Assembly: GCF_032854445.1 (NCBI RefSeq)
Contig: NW_027018287.1
Coordinates: forward strand, 1-46,173
Source: Liolophura sinensis
Taxonomy: Eukaryota > Mollusca > Polyplacophora > Chitonida > Chitonidae
DNA length: 46,173 nt
Direction of reading: 5' to 3'
Shown: positions 24,756-36,826 of the stretch, piece after piece
Layout: the number at the start of each line of letters is the position of its first letter
Numbering within the stretch: position 1 is the stretch's first letter
Program-made: the position numbers and the translations under genes
Notes under the pieces: model-generated
Databases searched by the model: none
Told to the model about the DNA's origin: nothing
What the model saw: only the letters and a program-made list of their open reading frames with translations

Positions 24756-26951
24756 TTGAATGATCATTTATGTCATAATCACGTGCCCAGCAACGGCTCT
24801 TACTCCATGGAAACCAGGGAAATTTGCAATTTTTCAACAGCTGCCGATGCCTGGCTCAATTCCGCATCTTTTGGCACCTTATTCATGTGGGTCTGTGGTC
24901 AGTTGTATTTTTTACAGCAGACTGTATCAAGTACCTTGTGTTTTTCACGTACAAATGGTGTGGTTTTTCTACACGTAGATAAAGACATTGAGATTGTCTT
25001 GCACTTAGAAGTAAGGCAATTGCTGGGTGAGTTAAATGGGCTTAGCCCAAAGATTTGACGTCTTCTGGGCTACCGAAGGGCACATAACTTATAGTCAAAA
25101 GTTGAATATAGTAATGACCAGTCGCGATTGTACAGAGTACAGTGTAGCCGATTTCAATTAACAAAAAGACCAGGCAAAAATGCAAAAGTGGAAAAACTGT
25201 TCCAGTGCTGCTGGTAAGAGGCTAATCCGACGTATTTTGTGACGAGAAATCGAATGGTGCAAACCGTGTTGCTCTCCGACCAATACTTTTGGCTGTAGTG
25301 ACAATTGAATGATCATTTATGTCATAATCACGTGCCCAGCAACGGCTCTTACTCCATGGAAACCAGGGAAATTTGCAATTTTTCAACAGCTGCCGATGCC
25401 TGGCTCAATTCCTCATCTTTTGGCACCTTACTGAAGTGGGTCAGTGTTCAGTTGTACTTTTTACAGCAGACTGTATCAAGTACCTTGTGGTTTTCACGTA
25501 CAAATGGTGTGGTTTTTCTACACGTAGATAAAGACATTGAGATTGTCTTGCACTTAGAAGTAAGGCAATTGCTGGGTGAGTTAAATGGGCTTGGCCCAAA
25601 GATTTGACGTCTTCTGGGCTACCGAAGGGCACATAACTTATAGTCAAAAGTTGAATATAGTAATGACCAGTCGCGATTGTACAGAGTGCAGTGTAGCCGA
25701 TTTCAATTAACAAAAAGACCAGGCAAAAATGCAAAAGTGGAAAATCTGTTCCAGTGCTGCTGGTAAGAGGCTAATCCGACGTATTTTGTGACGACAAATC
25801 GAATGGTGCAAACCGCGTTGCTGTCCGACCAATACTTTTGCCTGTAGTGACAATTGAATGATCATTTATGTCATAATCACGTGCCCAGCAACGGCTCTTA
25901 CTCCATGGAAACCAGGGAAATTTGCAATTTTTCAACAGCTGCCGATGCCTGGCTCAATTCCTCATCTTTTGGCACCTTACTGAAGTGGGTCAGTGTTCAG
26001 TTGTACTTTTTACAGCAGACTGTATCAAGTACCTTGTGGTTTTCACGTACAAATGGTGTGGTTTTTCTACACGTAGATAAAGACATTGAGATTGTCTTGC
26101 ACTTAGAAGTAAGGCAATTGCTGGGTGAGTTAAATGGGCTTAGCCCAAAGATTTGACGTCTTCTGGGCTACCGAAGGGCACATAACTTATAGTCAAAAGT
26201 TGAATATAGTAATGACCAGTCGCGATTGTACAGAGTGCAGTGTAGCCGATTTCAATTAACAAAAAGACCAGGCAAAAATGCAAAAGTGGAAAAACTGTTC
26301 CAGTGCTGCTGGTAAGAGGCTAATCCGACGTATTTTGTGACGACAAATCGAATGATGCAAACCGCGTTGCTCTCCGACCAATACTTTTGCCTGTAGTGAC
26401 AATTGAATGATCATTTATGTCATAATCACGTGCCCAGCAACGGCTCTTACTCCATGGAAACCAGGGAAATTTGCAATTTTTCAACAGCTGCCGATGCCTG
26501 GCTCAATTCTGCATCTTTTGGCACCTTACTGAAGTGGGTCAGTGTTCAGTTGTACTTTTTACAGCAGACTGTATCAAGTACCTTGTGGTTTTCACGTACA
26601 AATGGTGTGGTTTTTCTACACGTAGATAAAGACATTGAGATTGTCTTGCACTTAGAAGTAAGGCAATTGCTGGGTGAGTTAAATGGGCTTGGCCCAAAGA
26701 TTTGACGTCTTCTGGGCTACCGAAGGGCACATAACTTATAGTCAAAAGTTGAATATATTAATGACCAGTCGCGATTGTACAGAGTGCAGTGTAGCCGATT
26801 TCAATTAACAAAAAGACCAGGCAAAAATGCAAAAGTGGAAAATCTGTTCCAGTGCTGCTGGTAAGAGGCTAATCCGACGTATTTTGTGACGACAAATCGA
26901 ATGGTGCAAACCGCGTTGCTCTCCGACCAATACTTTTGCCTGTAGTGACAA
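24756..26951 (+). repeat. Four-monomer module A-B1-B2-GL, copy 1
   Basis: The order is an A monomer, a B monomer with G at offset 289 and T at 441, a B monomer with A at 289 and A at 441, then a GL monomer. The third ends GAATGATGC. In the GL monomer the diagnostic CCGCATC reads CTGCATC at 26509-26515. The same order recurs at 28050, 32441 and 40669. Confidence 0.8.
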
Positions 26952-27501
26952 TTGAATGATCATTTATGTCATAATCACGTGCCCAGCAACGGCTCTTACT
27001 CCATGGAAACCAGGGAAATTTGCAATTTTTCAACAGCTGCCGATGCCTGGCTCAATTCCTCATCTTTTGGCACCTTACTGAAGTGGGTCAGTGTTCAGTT
27101 GTACTTTTTACAGCAGACTGTATCACATACCTTGTGGTTTTCACGTACAAATGGTGTGGTTTTTCTACACGTAGATAAAGACATTGAGATTGTCTTGCAC
27201 TTAGAAGTAAGGCAATTGCTGGGTGAGTTAAATGGGCTTAGCCCAAAGATTTGACGTCTTCTGGGCTACCGAAGGGCACATAACTTATAGTCAAAAGTTG
27301 AATATAGTAATGACCAGTCGCGATTGTACAGAGTGCAGTGTAGCCGATTTCAATTAACAAAAAGACCAGGCAAAAAATGCAAAAGTGGAAAATCTGTTCC
27401 AGTGCTGCTGGTAAGAGGCTAATCCGACGTATTTTGTGACGACAAATCGAATGGTGCAAACCGCGTTGCTCTCCGACCAATACTTTTGCCTGTAGTGACA
27501 A
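26952..27501 (+). repeat. B monomer carrying the S-type CACATACC
   Basis: Offsets 109 to 143 are B (T, CTGAAG, TCAGTGT), but offsets 175-176 have the S form CACATACC at 27124-27131. It is the only CACATACC monomer outside zone 2 and the only one with CTGAAG. This suggests conversion of a short tract or a crossover between 143 and 175. Confidence 0.82.
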
Positions 27502-28049
27502 TTGAATGATCATTTATGTCATAATCACGTGCCCAGCAACGGCTCTTACTCCATGGAAACCAGGGAAATTGCAATTTTTCAACAGCTGCCGATGCCTGGC
27601 TCAATTCCTCATCTTTTGGCACCTTACTGAAGTGGGTCAGTGTTCAGTTGTACTTTTTACAGCAGACTGTATCAAGTACCTTGTGGTTTTCACGTACAAA
27701 TGGTGTGGTTTTTCTACACGTAGATAAAGACATTGAGATTGTCTTGCACTTAGAAGTAAGGCAATTGCTGGGTGAGTTAAATGGGCTTAGCCCAAAGATT
27801 TGACGTCTTCTGGGCTACCGAAGGGCACATAACTTATAGTCAAAAGTTGAATATAGTAATGACCAGTCGCGATTGTACAGAGTGCAGTGTAGCCGATTTC
27901 AATTAACAAAAAGACCAGGCAAAAATGCAAAAGTGGAAAATCTGTTCCAGTGCTGCTGGTAAGAGGCTAATCCGACGTATTTTGTGACGACAAATCGAAT
28001 GGTGCAAACCGCGTTGCTCTCCGACCAATACTTTTGCCTGTAGTGACAA

Positions 28050-30244
28050 TTGAATGATCATTTATGTCATAATCACGTGCCCAGCAACGGCTCTTACTCC
28101 ATGGAAACCAGGGAAATTTGCAATTTTTCAACAGCTGCCGATGCCTGGCTCAATTCCGCATCTTTTGGCACCTTATTCATGTGGGTCTGTGGTCAGTTGT
28201 ACTTTTTACAGCAGACTGTATCAAGTACTTGTGTTTTTCACGTACAAATGGTGTGGTTTTTCTACACGTAGATAAAGACATTGAGATTGTCTTGCACTTA
28301 GAAGTAAGGCAATTGCTGGGTGAGTTAAATGGGCTTAGCCCAAAGATTTGACGTCTTCTGGGCTACCGAAGGGCACATAACTTATAGTCAAAAGTTGAAT
28401 ATAGTAATGACCAGTCGCGATTGTACAGAGTACAGTGTAGCCGATTTCAATTAACAAAAAGACCAGGCAAAAATGCAAAAGTGGAAAAACTGTTCCAGTG
28501 CTGCTGGTAAGAGGCTAATCCGACGTATTTTGTGACGAGAAATCGAATGGTGCAAACCGTGTTGCTCTCCGACCAATACTTTTGCCTGTAGTGACAATTG
28601 AATGATCATTTATGTCATAATCACGTGCCCAGCAACGGCTCTTACTCCATGGAAACCAGGGAAATTTGCAATTTTTCAACAGCTGCCGATGCCTGGCTCA
28701 ATTCCTCATCTTTTGGCACCTTACTGAAGTGGGTCAGTGTTCAGTTGTACTTTTTACAGCAGACTGTATCAAGTACCTTGTGGTTTTCACGTACAAATGG
28801 TGTGGTTTTTCTACACGTAGATAAAGACATTGAGATTGTCTTGCACTTAGAAGTAAGGCAATTGCTGGGTGAGTTAAATGGGCTTGGCCCAAAGATTTGA
28901 CGTCTTCTGGGCTACCGAAGGGCACATAACTTATAGTCAAAAGTTGAATATAGTAATGACCAGTCGCGATTGTACAGAGTGCAGTGTAGCCGATTTCAAT
29001 TAACAAAAAGACCAGGCAAAAATGCAAAAGTGGAAAATCTGTTCCAGTGCTGCTGGTAAGACGCTAATCCGACGTATTTTGTGACGACAAATCGAATGGT
29101 GCAAACCGCGTTGCTCTCCGACCAATACTTTTGCCTGTAGTGACAATTGAATGATCATTTATGTCATAATCACGTGCCCAGCAACGGCTCTTACTCCATG
29201 GAAACCAGGGAAATTTGCAATTTTTCAACAGCTGCCGATGCCTGGCTCAATTCCTCATCTTTTGGCACCTTACTGAAGTGGGTCAGTGTTCAGTTGTACT
29301 TTTTACAGCAGACTGTATCAAGTACCTTGTGGTTTTCACGTACAAATGGTGTGGTTTTTCTACACGTAGATAAAGACATTGAGATTGTCTTGCACTTAGA
29401 AGTAAGGCAATTGCTGGGTGAGTTAAATGGGCTTAGCCCAAAGATTTGACGTCTTCTGGGCTACCGAAGGGCACATAACTTATAGTCAAAAGTTGAATAT
29501 AGTAATGACCAGTCGCGATTGTACAGAGTGCAGTGTAGCCGATTTCAATTAACAAAAAGACCAGGCAAAAATGCAAAAGTGGAAAAACTGTTCCAGTGCT
29601 GCTGGTAAGAGGCTAATCCGACGTATTTTGTGACGACAAATCGAATGGTGCAAACCGCGTTGCTCTCCGACCAATACTTTTGCCTGTAGTGACAATTGAA
29701 TGATCATTTATGTCATAATCACGTGCCCAGCAACGGCTCTTACTCCATGGAAACCAGGGAAATTTGCAATTTTTCAACAGCTGCCGATGCCTGGCTCAAT
29801 TCCGCATCTTTTGGCACCTTACTGAAGTGGGTCAGTGTTCAGTTGTACTTTTTACAGCAGACTGTATCAAGTACCTTGTGGTTTTCACGTACAAATGGTG
29901 TGGTTTTTCTACACGTAGATAAAGACATTGAGATTGTCTTGCACTTAGAAGTAAGGCAATTGCTGGGTGAGTTAAATGGGCTTGGCCCAAAGATTTGACG
30001 TCTTCTGGGCTACCGAAGGGCACATAACTTATAGTCAAAAGTTGAATATAGTAATGACCAGTCGCGATTGTACAGAGTGCAGTGTAGCCGATTTCAATTA
30101 ACAAAAAGACCAGGCAAAAATGCAAAAGTGGAAAAACTGTTCCAGTGCTGCTGGTAAGAGGCTAATCCGACGTATTTTGTGACGAAAAATCGAATGGTGC
30201 AAACCGCGTTGCTCTCCGACCAATACTTTTGCCTGTAGTGACAA
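28050..30244 (+). repeat. Four-monomer module A-B1-B2-GL, copy 2
   Basis: Same order of monomer types as at 24756, starting exactly 3294 bases (six monomers) later. The A monomer lacks one C in AGTACTTGTG. The GL monomer ends with GACGAAAAATCG, a possible intermediate towards the GACGAAAAGTCGAGTGG tail seen further right. Confidence 0.78.
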
Positions 30245-32440
30245 TTGAATGATCATTTATGTCATAATCACGTGCCCAGCAACGGCTCTTACTCCATGGA
30301 AACCAGGGAAATTTGCAATTTTTCAACAGCTGCCGATGCCTGGCTCAATTCCTCATCTTTTGGCACCTTACTGAAGTGGGTCAGTGTTCAGTTGTACTTT
30401 TTACAGCAGACTGTATCAAGTACCTTGTGGTTTTCACGTACAAATGGTGTGGTTTTTCTACACGTAGATAAAGACATTGAGATTGTCTTGCACTTAGAAG
30501 TAAGGCAATTGCTGGGTGAGTTAAATGGGCTTAGCCCAAAGATTTGACGTCTTCTGGGCTACCGAAGGGCACATAACTTATAGTCAAAAGTTGAATATAG
30601 TAATGACCAGTCGCGATTGTACAGAGTGCAGTGTAGCCGATTTCAATTAACAAAAAGACCAGGCAAAAATGCAAAAGTGGAAAATCTGTTCCAGTGCTGC
30701 TGGTAAGAGGCTAATCCGACGTATTTTGTGACGACAAATCGAATGGTGCAAACCGCGTTGCTCTCCGACCAATACTTTTGCCTGTAGTGACAATTGAATG
30801 ATCATTGATGTCATAATCACGTGCCCAGCAACGGCTCTTACTCCATGGAAACCAGGGAAATTTGCAATTTTTCAACAGCTGCCGATGCCTGGCTCAATTC
30901 CTCATCTTTTGGCACCTTACTGAAGTGGGTCAGTGTTCAGTTGTACTTTTTACAGCAGACTGTATCAAGTACCTTGTGGTTTTCACGTACAAATGGTGTG
31001 GTTTTTCTACACGTAGATAAAGACATTGAGATTGTCTTGCACTTAGAAGTAAGGCAATTGCTGGGTGAGTTAAATGGGCTTGGCCCAAAGATTTGACGTC
31101 TTCTGGGCTACCGAAGGGCACATAACTTATAGTCAAAAGTTGAATATAGTAATGACCAGTCGCGATTGTACAGAGTGCAGTGTAGCCGATTTCAATTAAC
31201 AAAAAGACCAGGCAAAAATGCAAAAGTGGAAAAACTGTTCCAGTGCTGCTGGTAAGAGGCTAATCCGACGTATTTTGTGACGACAAATCGAATGGTGCAA
31301 ACCGCGTTGCTCTCCGACCAATACTTTTGCCTGTAGTGACAATTGAATGATCATTTATGTCATAATCACGTGCCCAGCAACGGCTCTTACTCCATGGAAA
31401 CCAGGGAAATTTGCAATTTTTCAACAGCTGCCGATGCCTGGCTCAATTCCGCATCTTTTGGCACCTTATTCATGCGGGTCTGTGGTCAGTTGTACTTTTT
31501 ACAGCAGACTGTATCAAGTACCTTGTGGTTTTCACGTACAAATGGTGTGGTTTTTCTACACGTAGATAAAGACATTGAGATTGTCTTGCACTTAGAAGTA
31601 AGGCAATTGCTGGGTGAGTTAAATGGGCTTAGCCCAAAGATTTGACGTCTTCTGGGCTACCGAAGGGCACATAACTTATAGTCAAAAGTTGAATATAGTA
31701 ATGACCAGTCGCGATTGTACAGAGTGCAGTGTAGCCGATTTCAATTAACAAAAAGACCAGGCAAAAATGCAAAAGTGGAAAATCTGTTCCAGTGCTGCTG
31801 GTAAGAGGCTAATCCGACGTATTTTGTGACGACAAATCGAATGGTGCAAACCGCGTTGCTCTCCGACCAATACTTTTGCCTGTAGTGACAATTGAATGAT
31901 CATTTATGTCATAATCACGTGCCCAGCAACGGCTCTTACTCCATGGAAACCAGGGAAATTTGCAATTTTTCAACAGCTGCCGATGCCTGGCTCAATTCCG
32001 CATCTTTTGGCACCTTACTGAAGTGGGTCAGTGTTCAGTTGTACTTTTTACAGCAGACTGTATCAAGTACCTTGTGGTTTTCACGTACAAATGGTGTGGT
32101 TTTTCTACACGTAGATAAAGACATTGAGATTGTCTTGCACTTAGAAGTAAGGCAATTGCTGGGTGAGTTAAATGGGCTTGGCCCAAAGATTTGACGTCTT
32201 CTGGGCTACCGAAGGGCACATAACTTATAGTCAAAAGTTGAATATAGTAATGACCAGTCGCGATTGTACAGAGTGCAGTGTAGCCGATTTCAATTAACAA
32301 AAAGACCAGGCAAAAATGCAAAAGTGGAAAATCTGTTCCAGTGCTGCTGGTAAGAGGCTAATCCGACGTATTTTGTGACGACAAATCGAATGGTGCAAAC
32401 CGCGTTGCTCTCCGACCAATACTTTTGCCTGTAGTGACAA

Positions 32441-32989
32441 TTGAATGATCATTTATGTCATAATCACGTGCCCAGCAACGGCTCTTACTCCATGGAAACC
32501 AGGGAAATTTGCAATTTTTCAACAGCTGCCGATGCCTGGCTCAATTCCTCATCTTTTGGCACCTTATTCATGTGGGTCTGTGGTCAGTTGTACTTTTTAC
32601 AGCAGACTGTATCAAGTACCTTGTGTTTTTCACGTACAAATGGTGTGGTTTTTCTACACGTAGATAAAGACATTGAGATTGTCTTGCACTTAGAAGTAAG
32701 GCAATTGCTGGGTGAGTTAAATGGGCTTAGCCCAAAGATTTGACGTCTTCTGGGCTACCGAAGGGCACATAACTTATAGTCAAAAGTTGAATATAGTAAT
32801 GACCAGTCGCGATTGTACAGAGTGCAGTGTAGCCGATTTCAATTAACAAAAAGACCAGGCAAAAATGCAAAAGTCGAAAAAATGTTCCAGTGCTGCTGGT
32901 AAGAGGCTAATCCGACGTATTTTGTGACGAGAAATCGAATGGTGCAAACCGTGTTGCTCTCCGACCAATACTTTTGGCTGTAGTGACAA
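32441..32989 (+). repeat. Reciprocal mosaic monomer (T at 109 with A body)
   Basis: It has the B base T at offset 109 (TTCCTCATC) followed by the A forms TTCATG, TCTGTGG and T at 186. It then has the B-like G at 384 and returns to the A forms at 491, 512 and 537. This is the mirror image of the GL class, and the two together suggest exchange or conversion between offsets 109 and 127. Confidence 0.82.
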
Positions 32990-34637
32990 TTGAATGATCA
33001 TTTATGTCATAATCACGTGCCCAGCAACGGCTCTTACTCCATGGAAACCAGGGAAATTTGCAATTTTTCAACAGCTGCCGATGCCTGGCTCAATTCCTCA
33101 TCTTTTGGCACCTTACTGAAGTGGGTCAGTGTTCAGTTGTACTTTTTACAGCAGACTGTATCAAGTACCTTGTGGTTTTCACGTACAAATGGTGTGGTTT
33201 TTCTACACGTAGATAAAGACATTGAGATTGTCTTGCACTTAGAAGTAAGGCAATTGCTGGGTGAGTTAAATGGGCTTGGCCCAAAGATTTGACGTCTTCT
33301 GGGCTACCGAAGGGCACATAACTTATAGTCAAAAGTTGAATATAGTAATGACCAGTCGCGATTGTACAGAGTGCAGTGTAGCCGATTTCAATTAACAAAA
33401 AGACCAGGCAAAAATGCAAAAGTGGAAAATCTGTTCCAGTGCTGCTGGTAAGAGGCTAATCCGACGTATTTTGTGACGACAAATCGAATGGTGCAAACCG
33501 CGTTGCTCTCCGACCAATACTTTTGCCTGTAGTGACAATTGAATGATCATTTATGTCATAATCACGTGCCCAGCAACGGCTCTTACTCCATGGAAACCAG
33601 GGAAATTTGCAATTTTTCAACAGCTGCCGATGCCTGGCTCAATTCCTCATCTTTTGGCACCTTACTGAAGTGGGTCAGTGTTCAGTTGTACTTTTTACAG
33701 CAGACTGTATCAAGTACCTTGTGGTTTTCACGTACAAATGGTGTGGTTTTTCTACACGTAGATAAAGACATTGAGATTGTCTTGCACTTAGAAGTAAGGC
33801 AATTGCTGGGTGAGTTAAATGGGCTTAGCCCAAAGATTTGACGTCTTCTGGGCTACCGAAGGGCACATAACTTATAGTCAAAAGTTGAATATAGTAATGA
33901 CCAGTCGCGATTGTACAGAGTGCAGTGTAGCCGATTTCAATTAACAAAAAGACCAGGCAAAAATGCAAAAGTGGAAAAACTGTTCCAGTGCTGCTGGTAA
34001 GAGGCTAATCCGACGTATTTTGTGACGACAAATCGAATGATGCAAACCGCGTTGCTCTCCGACCAATACTTTTGCCTGTAGTGACAATTGAATGATCATT
34101 TATGTCATAATCACGTGCCCAGCAACGGCTCTTACTCCATGGAAACCAGGGAAATTTGCAATTTTTCAACAGCTGCCGATGCCTGGCTCAATTCCGCATC
34201 TTTTGGCACCTTACTGAAGTGGGTCAGTGTTCAGTTGTACTTTTTACAGCAGACTGTATCAAGTACCTTGTGGTTTTCACGTACAAATGGTGTGGTTTTT
34301 TCTACACGTAGATAAAGACATTGAGATTGTCTTGCACTTAGAAGTAAGGCAATTGCTGGGTGAGTTAAATGGGCTTAGCCCAAAGATTTGACGTCTTCTG
34401 GGCTACCGAAGGGCACATAACTTATAGTCAAAAGTTGAATATAGTAATGACCAGTCGCGATTGTACAGAGTGCAGTGTAGCCGATTTCAATTAACAAAAA
34501 GACCAGGCAAAAATGCAAAAGTGGAAAATCTGTTCCAGTGCTGCTGGTAAGAGGCTAATCCGACGTATTTTGTGACGACAAATTGAATGGTGCAAACCGC
34601 GTTGCTCTCCGACCAATACTTTTGCCTGTAGTGACAA
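32441..34637 (+). repeat. Four-monomer module A-B1-B2-GL, copy 3
   Basis: Same order of types. The A monomer here carries T at offset 109, the reciprocal of GL, and G at 384; near offset 435 it reads AAGTCGAAAAAATG. The third monomer ends GAATGATGC, as in copy 1. The GL monomer has one extra T in TGGTTTTTTCTAC, and its tail reads AAATTGAATGG instead of AAATCGAATGG. Confidence 0.76.
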
Positions 34638-36284
34638 TTGAATGATCATTTATGTCATAATCACGTGCCCAGCAACGGCTCTTACTCCATGGAAACCAGG
34701 GAAATTTGCAATTTTTCAACAGCTGCCGATGCCTGGCTCAATTCCTCATCTTTTGGCACCTTACTGAAGTGGGTCAGTGTTCAGTTGTACTTTTTACAGC
34801 AGACTGTATCAAGTACCTTGTGGTTTTCACGTACAAATGGTGTGGTTTTTCTACACGTAGATAAAGACATTGAGATTGTCTTGCACTTAGAAGTAAGGCA
34901 ATTGCTGGGTGAGTTAAATGGGCTTAGCCCAAAGATTTGACGTCTTCTGGGCTACCGAAGGGCACATAACTTATAGTCAAAAGTTGAATATAGTAATGAC
35001 CAGTCGCGATTGTACAGAGTGCAGTGTAGCCGATTTCAATTAACAAAAAGACCAGGCAAAAATGCAAAAGTGGAAAAACTGTTCCAGTGCTGCTGGTAAG
35101 AGGCTAATCCGACGTATTTTGTGACGACAAATCGAATGGTGCAAACCGCGTTGCTCTCCGACCAATACTTTTGCCTGTAGTGACAATTGAATGATCATTT
35201 ATGTCATAATCACGTGCCCAGCAACGGCTCTTACTCCATGGAAACCAGGGAAATTTGCAATTTTTCAACAGCTGCCGATGCCTGGCTCAATTCCGCATCT
35301 TTTGGCACCTTATTCATGTGGGTCTGTGGTCAGTTGTACTTTTTACAGCAGACTGTATCAAGTACCTTGTGTTTTTCACGTACAAATGGTGTGGTTTTTC
35401 TACACGTAGATAAAGACATTGAGATTGTCTTGCACTTAGAAGTAAGGCAATTGCTGGGTGAGTTAAATGGGCTTAGCCCAAAGATTTGACGTCTTCTGGG
35501 CTACCGAAGGGCACATAACTTATAGTCAAAAGTTGAATATAGTAATGACCAGTCGCGATTGTACAGAGTACAGTGTAGCCGATTTCAATTAACAAAAAGA
35601 CCAGGCAAAAATGCAAAAGTGGAAAAACTGTTCCAGTGCTGCTGGTAAGAGGCTAATCCGACGTATTTTGTGACGACAAATCGAATGGTGCAAACCGTGT
35701 TGCTCTCCGACCAATACTTTTGGCTGTAGTGACAATTGAATGATCATTTATGTCATAATCACGTGCCCAGCAACGGCTCTTACTCCATGGAAACCAGGGA
35801 AATTTGCAATTTTTCAACAGCTGCCGATGCCTGGCTCAATTCCTCATCTTTTGGCACCTTACTGAAGTGGGTCAGTGTTCAGTTGTACTTTTTACAGCAG
35901 ACTGTATCAAGTACCTTGTGGTTTTCACGTACAAATGGTGTGGTTTTTCTACACGTAGATAAAGACATTGAGATTGTCTTGCACTTAGAAGTAAGGCAAT
36001 TGCTGGGTGAGTTAAATGGGCTTGGCCCAAAGATTTGACGTCTTCTGGGCTACCGAAGGGCACATAACTTATAGTCAAAAGTTGAATATAGTAATGACCA
36101 GTCGCGATTGTACAGAGTGCAGTGTAGCCGATTTCAATTAACAAAAAGACCAGGCAAAAATGCAAAAGTGGAAAAACTGTTCCAGTGCTGCTGGTAAGAG
36201 GCTAATCCGACGTATTTTGTGACGACAAAACGAATGATGCAAACCGCGTTGCTCTCCGACCAATACTTTTGCCTGTAGTGACAA

Positions 36285-36826
36285 TTGAATGATCATTTAT
36301 GTCATAATCACGTGCCCAGCAACGGCTCTTACTCCATGGAAACCAGGGAAATTTGCAATTTTTCAACAGCTGCCGATGCCTGGCTCAATTCCGCATCTTT
36401 TGGCACCTTACTGAAGTGGGTCAGTGTTCAGTTGTACTTTTTACAGCAGACTGTATCAAGTGTTTTTCACGTACAAATGGTGTGGTTTTTCTACACGTAG
36501 ATAAAGACATTGAGATTGTCTTGCACTTAGAAGTAAGGCAATTGCTGGGTGAGTTAAATGGGCTTAGCCCAAAGATTTGACGTCTTCTGGGCTACCGAAG
36601 GGCACATAACTTATAGTCAAAAGTTGAATATAGTAATGACCAGTCGCGATTGTACAGAGTGCAGTGTAGCCGATTTCAATTAACAAAAAGACCAGGCAAA
36701 AATGCAAAAGTGGAAAAACTGTTCCAGTGCTGCTGGTAAGAGGCTAATCCGACGTATTTTGTGACGAAAAGTCGAGTGGTGCAATAGGCGTTGCTCTCCG
36801 ACCAATACTTTTGCCTGTAGTGACAA
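36285..36826 (+). repeat. Shortest monomer (542 bp), 7-bp deletion and altered tail
   Basis: The usual TATCAAGTACCTTGTG reads TATCAAGTG at 36454-36462, a 7-base loss between two GT pairs, followed by the A form GTTTTTCACG. The upstream part is GL type. The tail reads GACGAAAAGTCGAGTGGTG and then CAATAGGCG in place of CAAACCGCG. This is the largest length change in the window. Confidence 0.9.
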
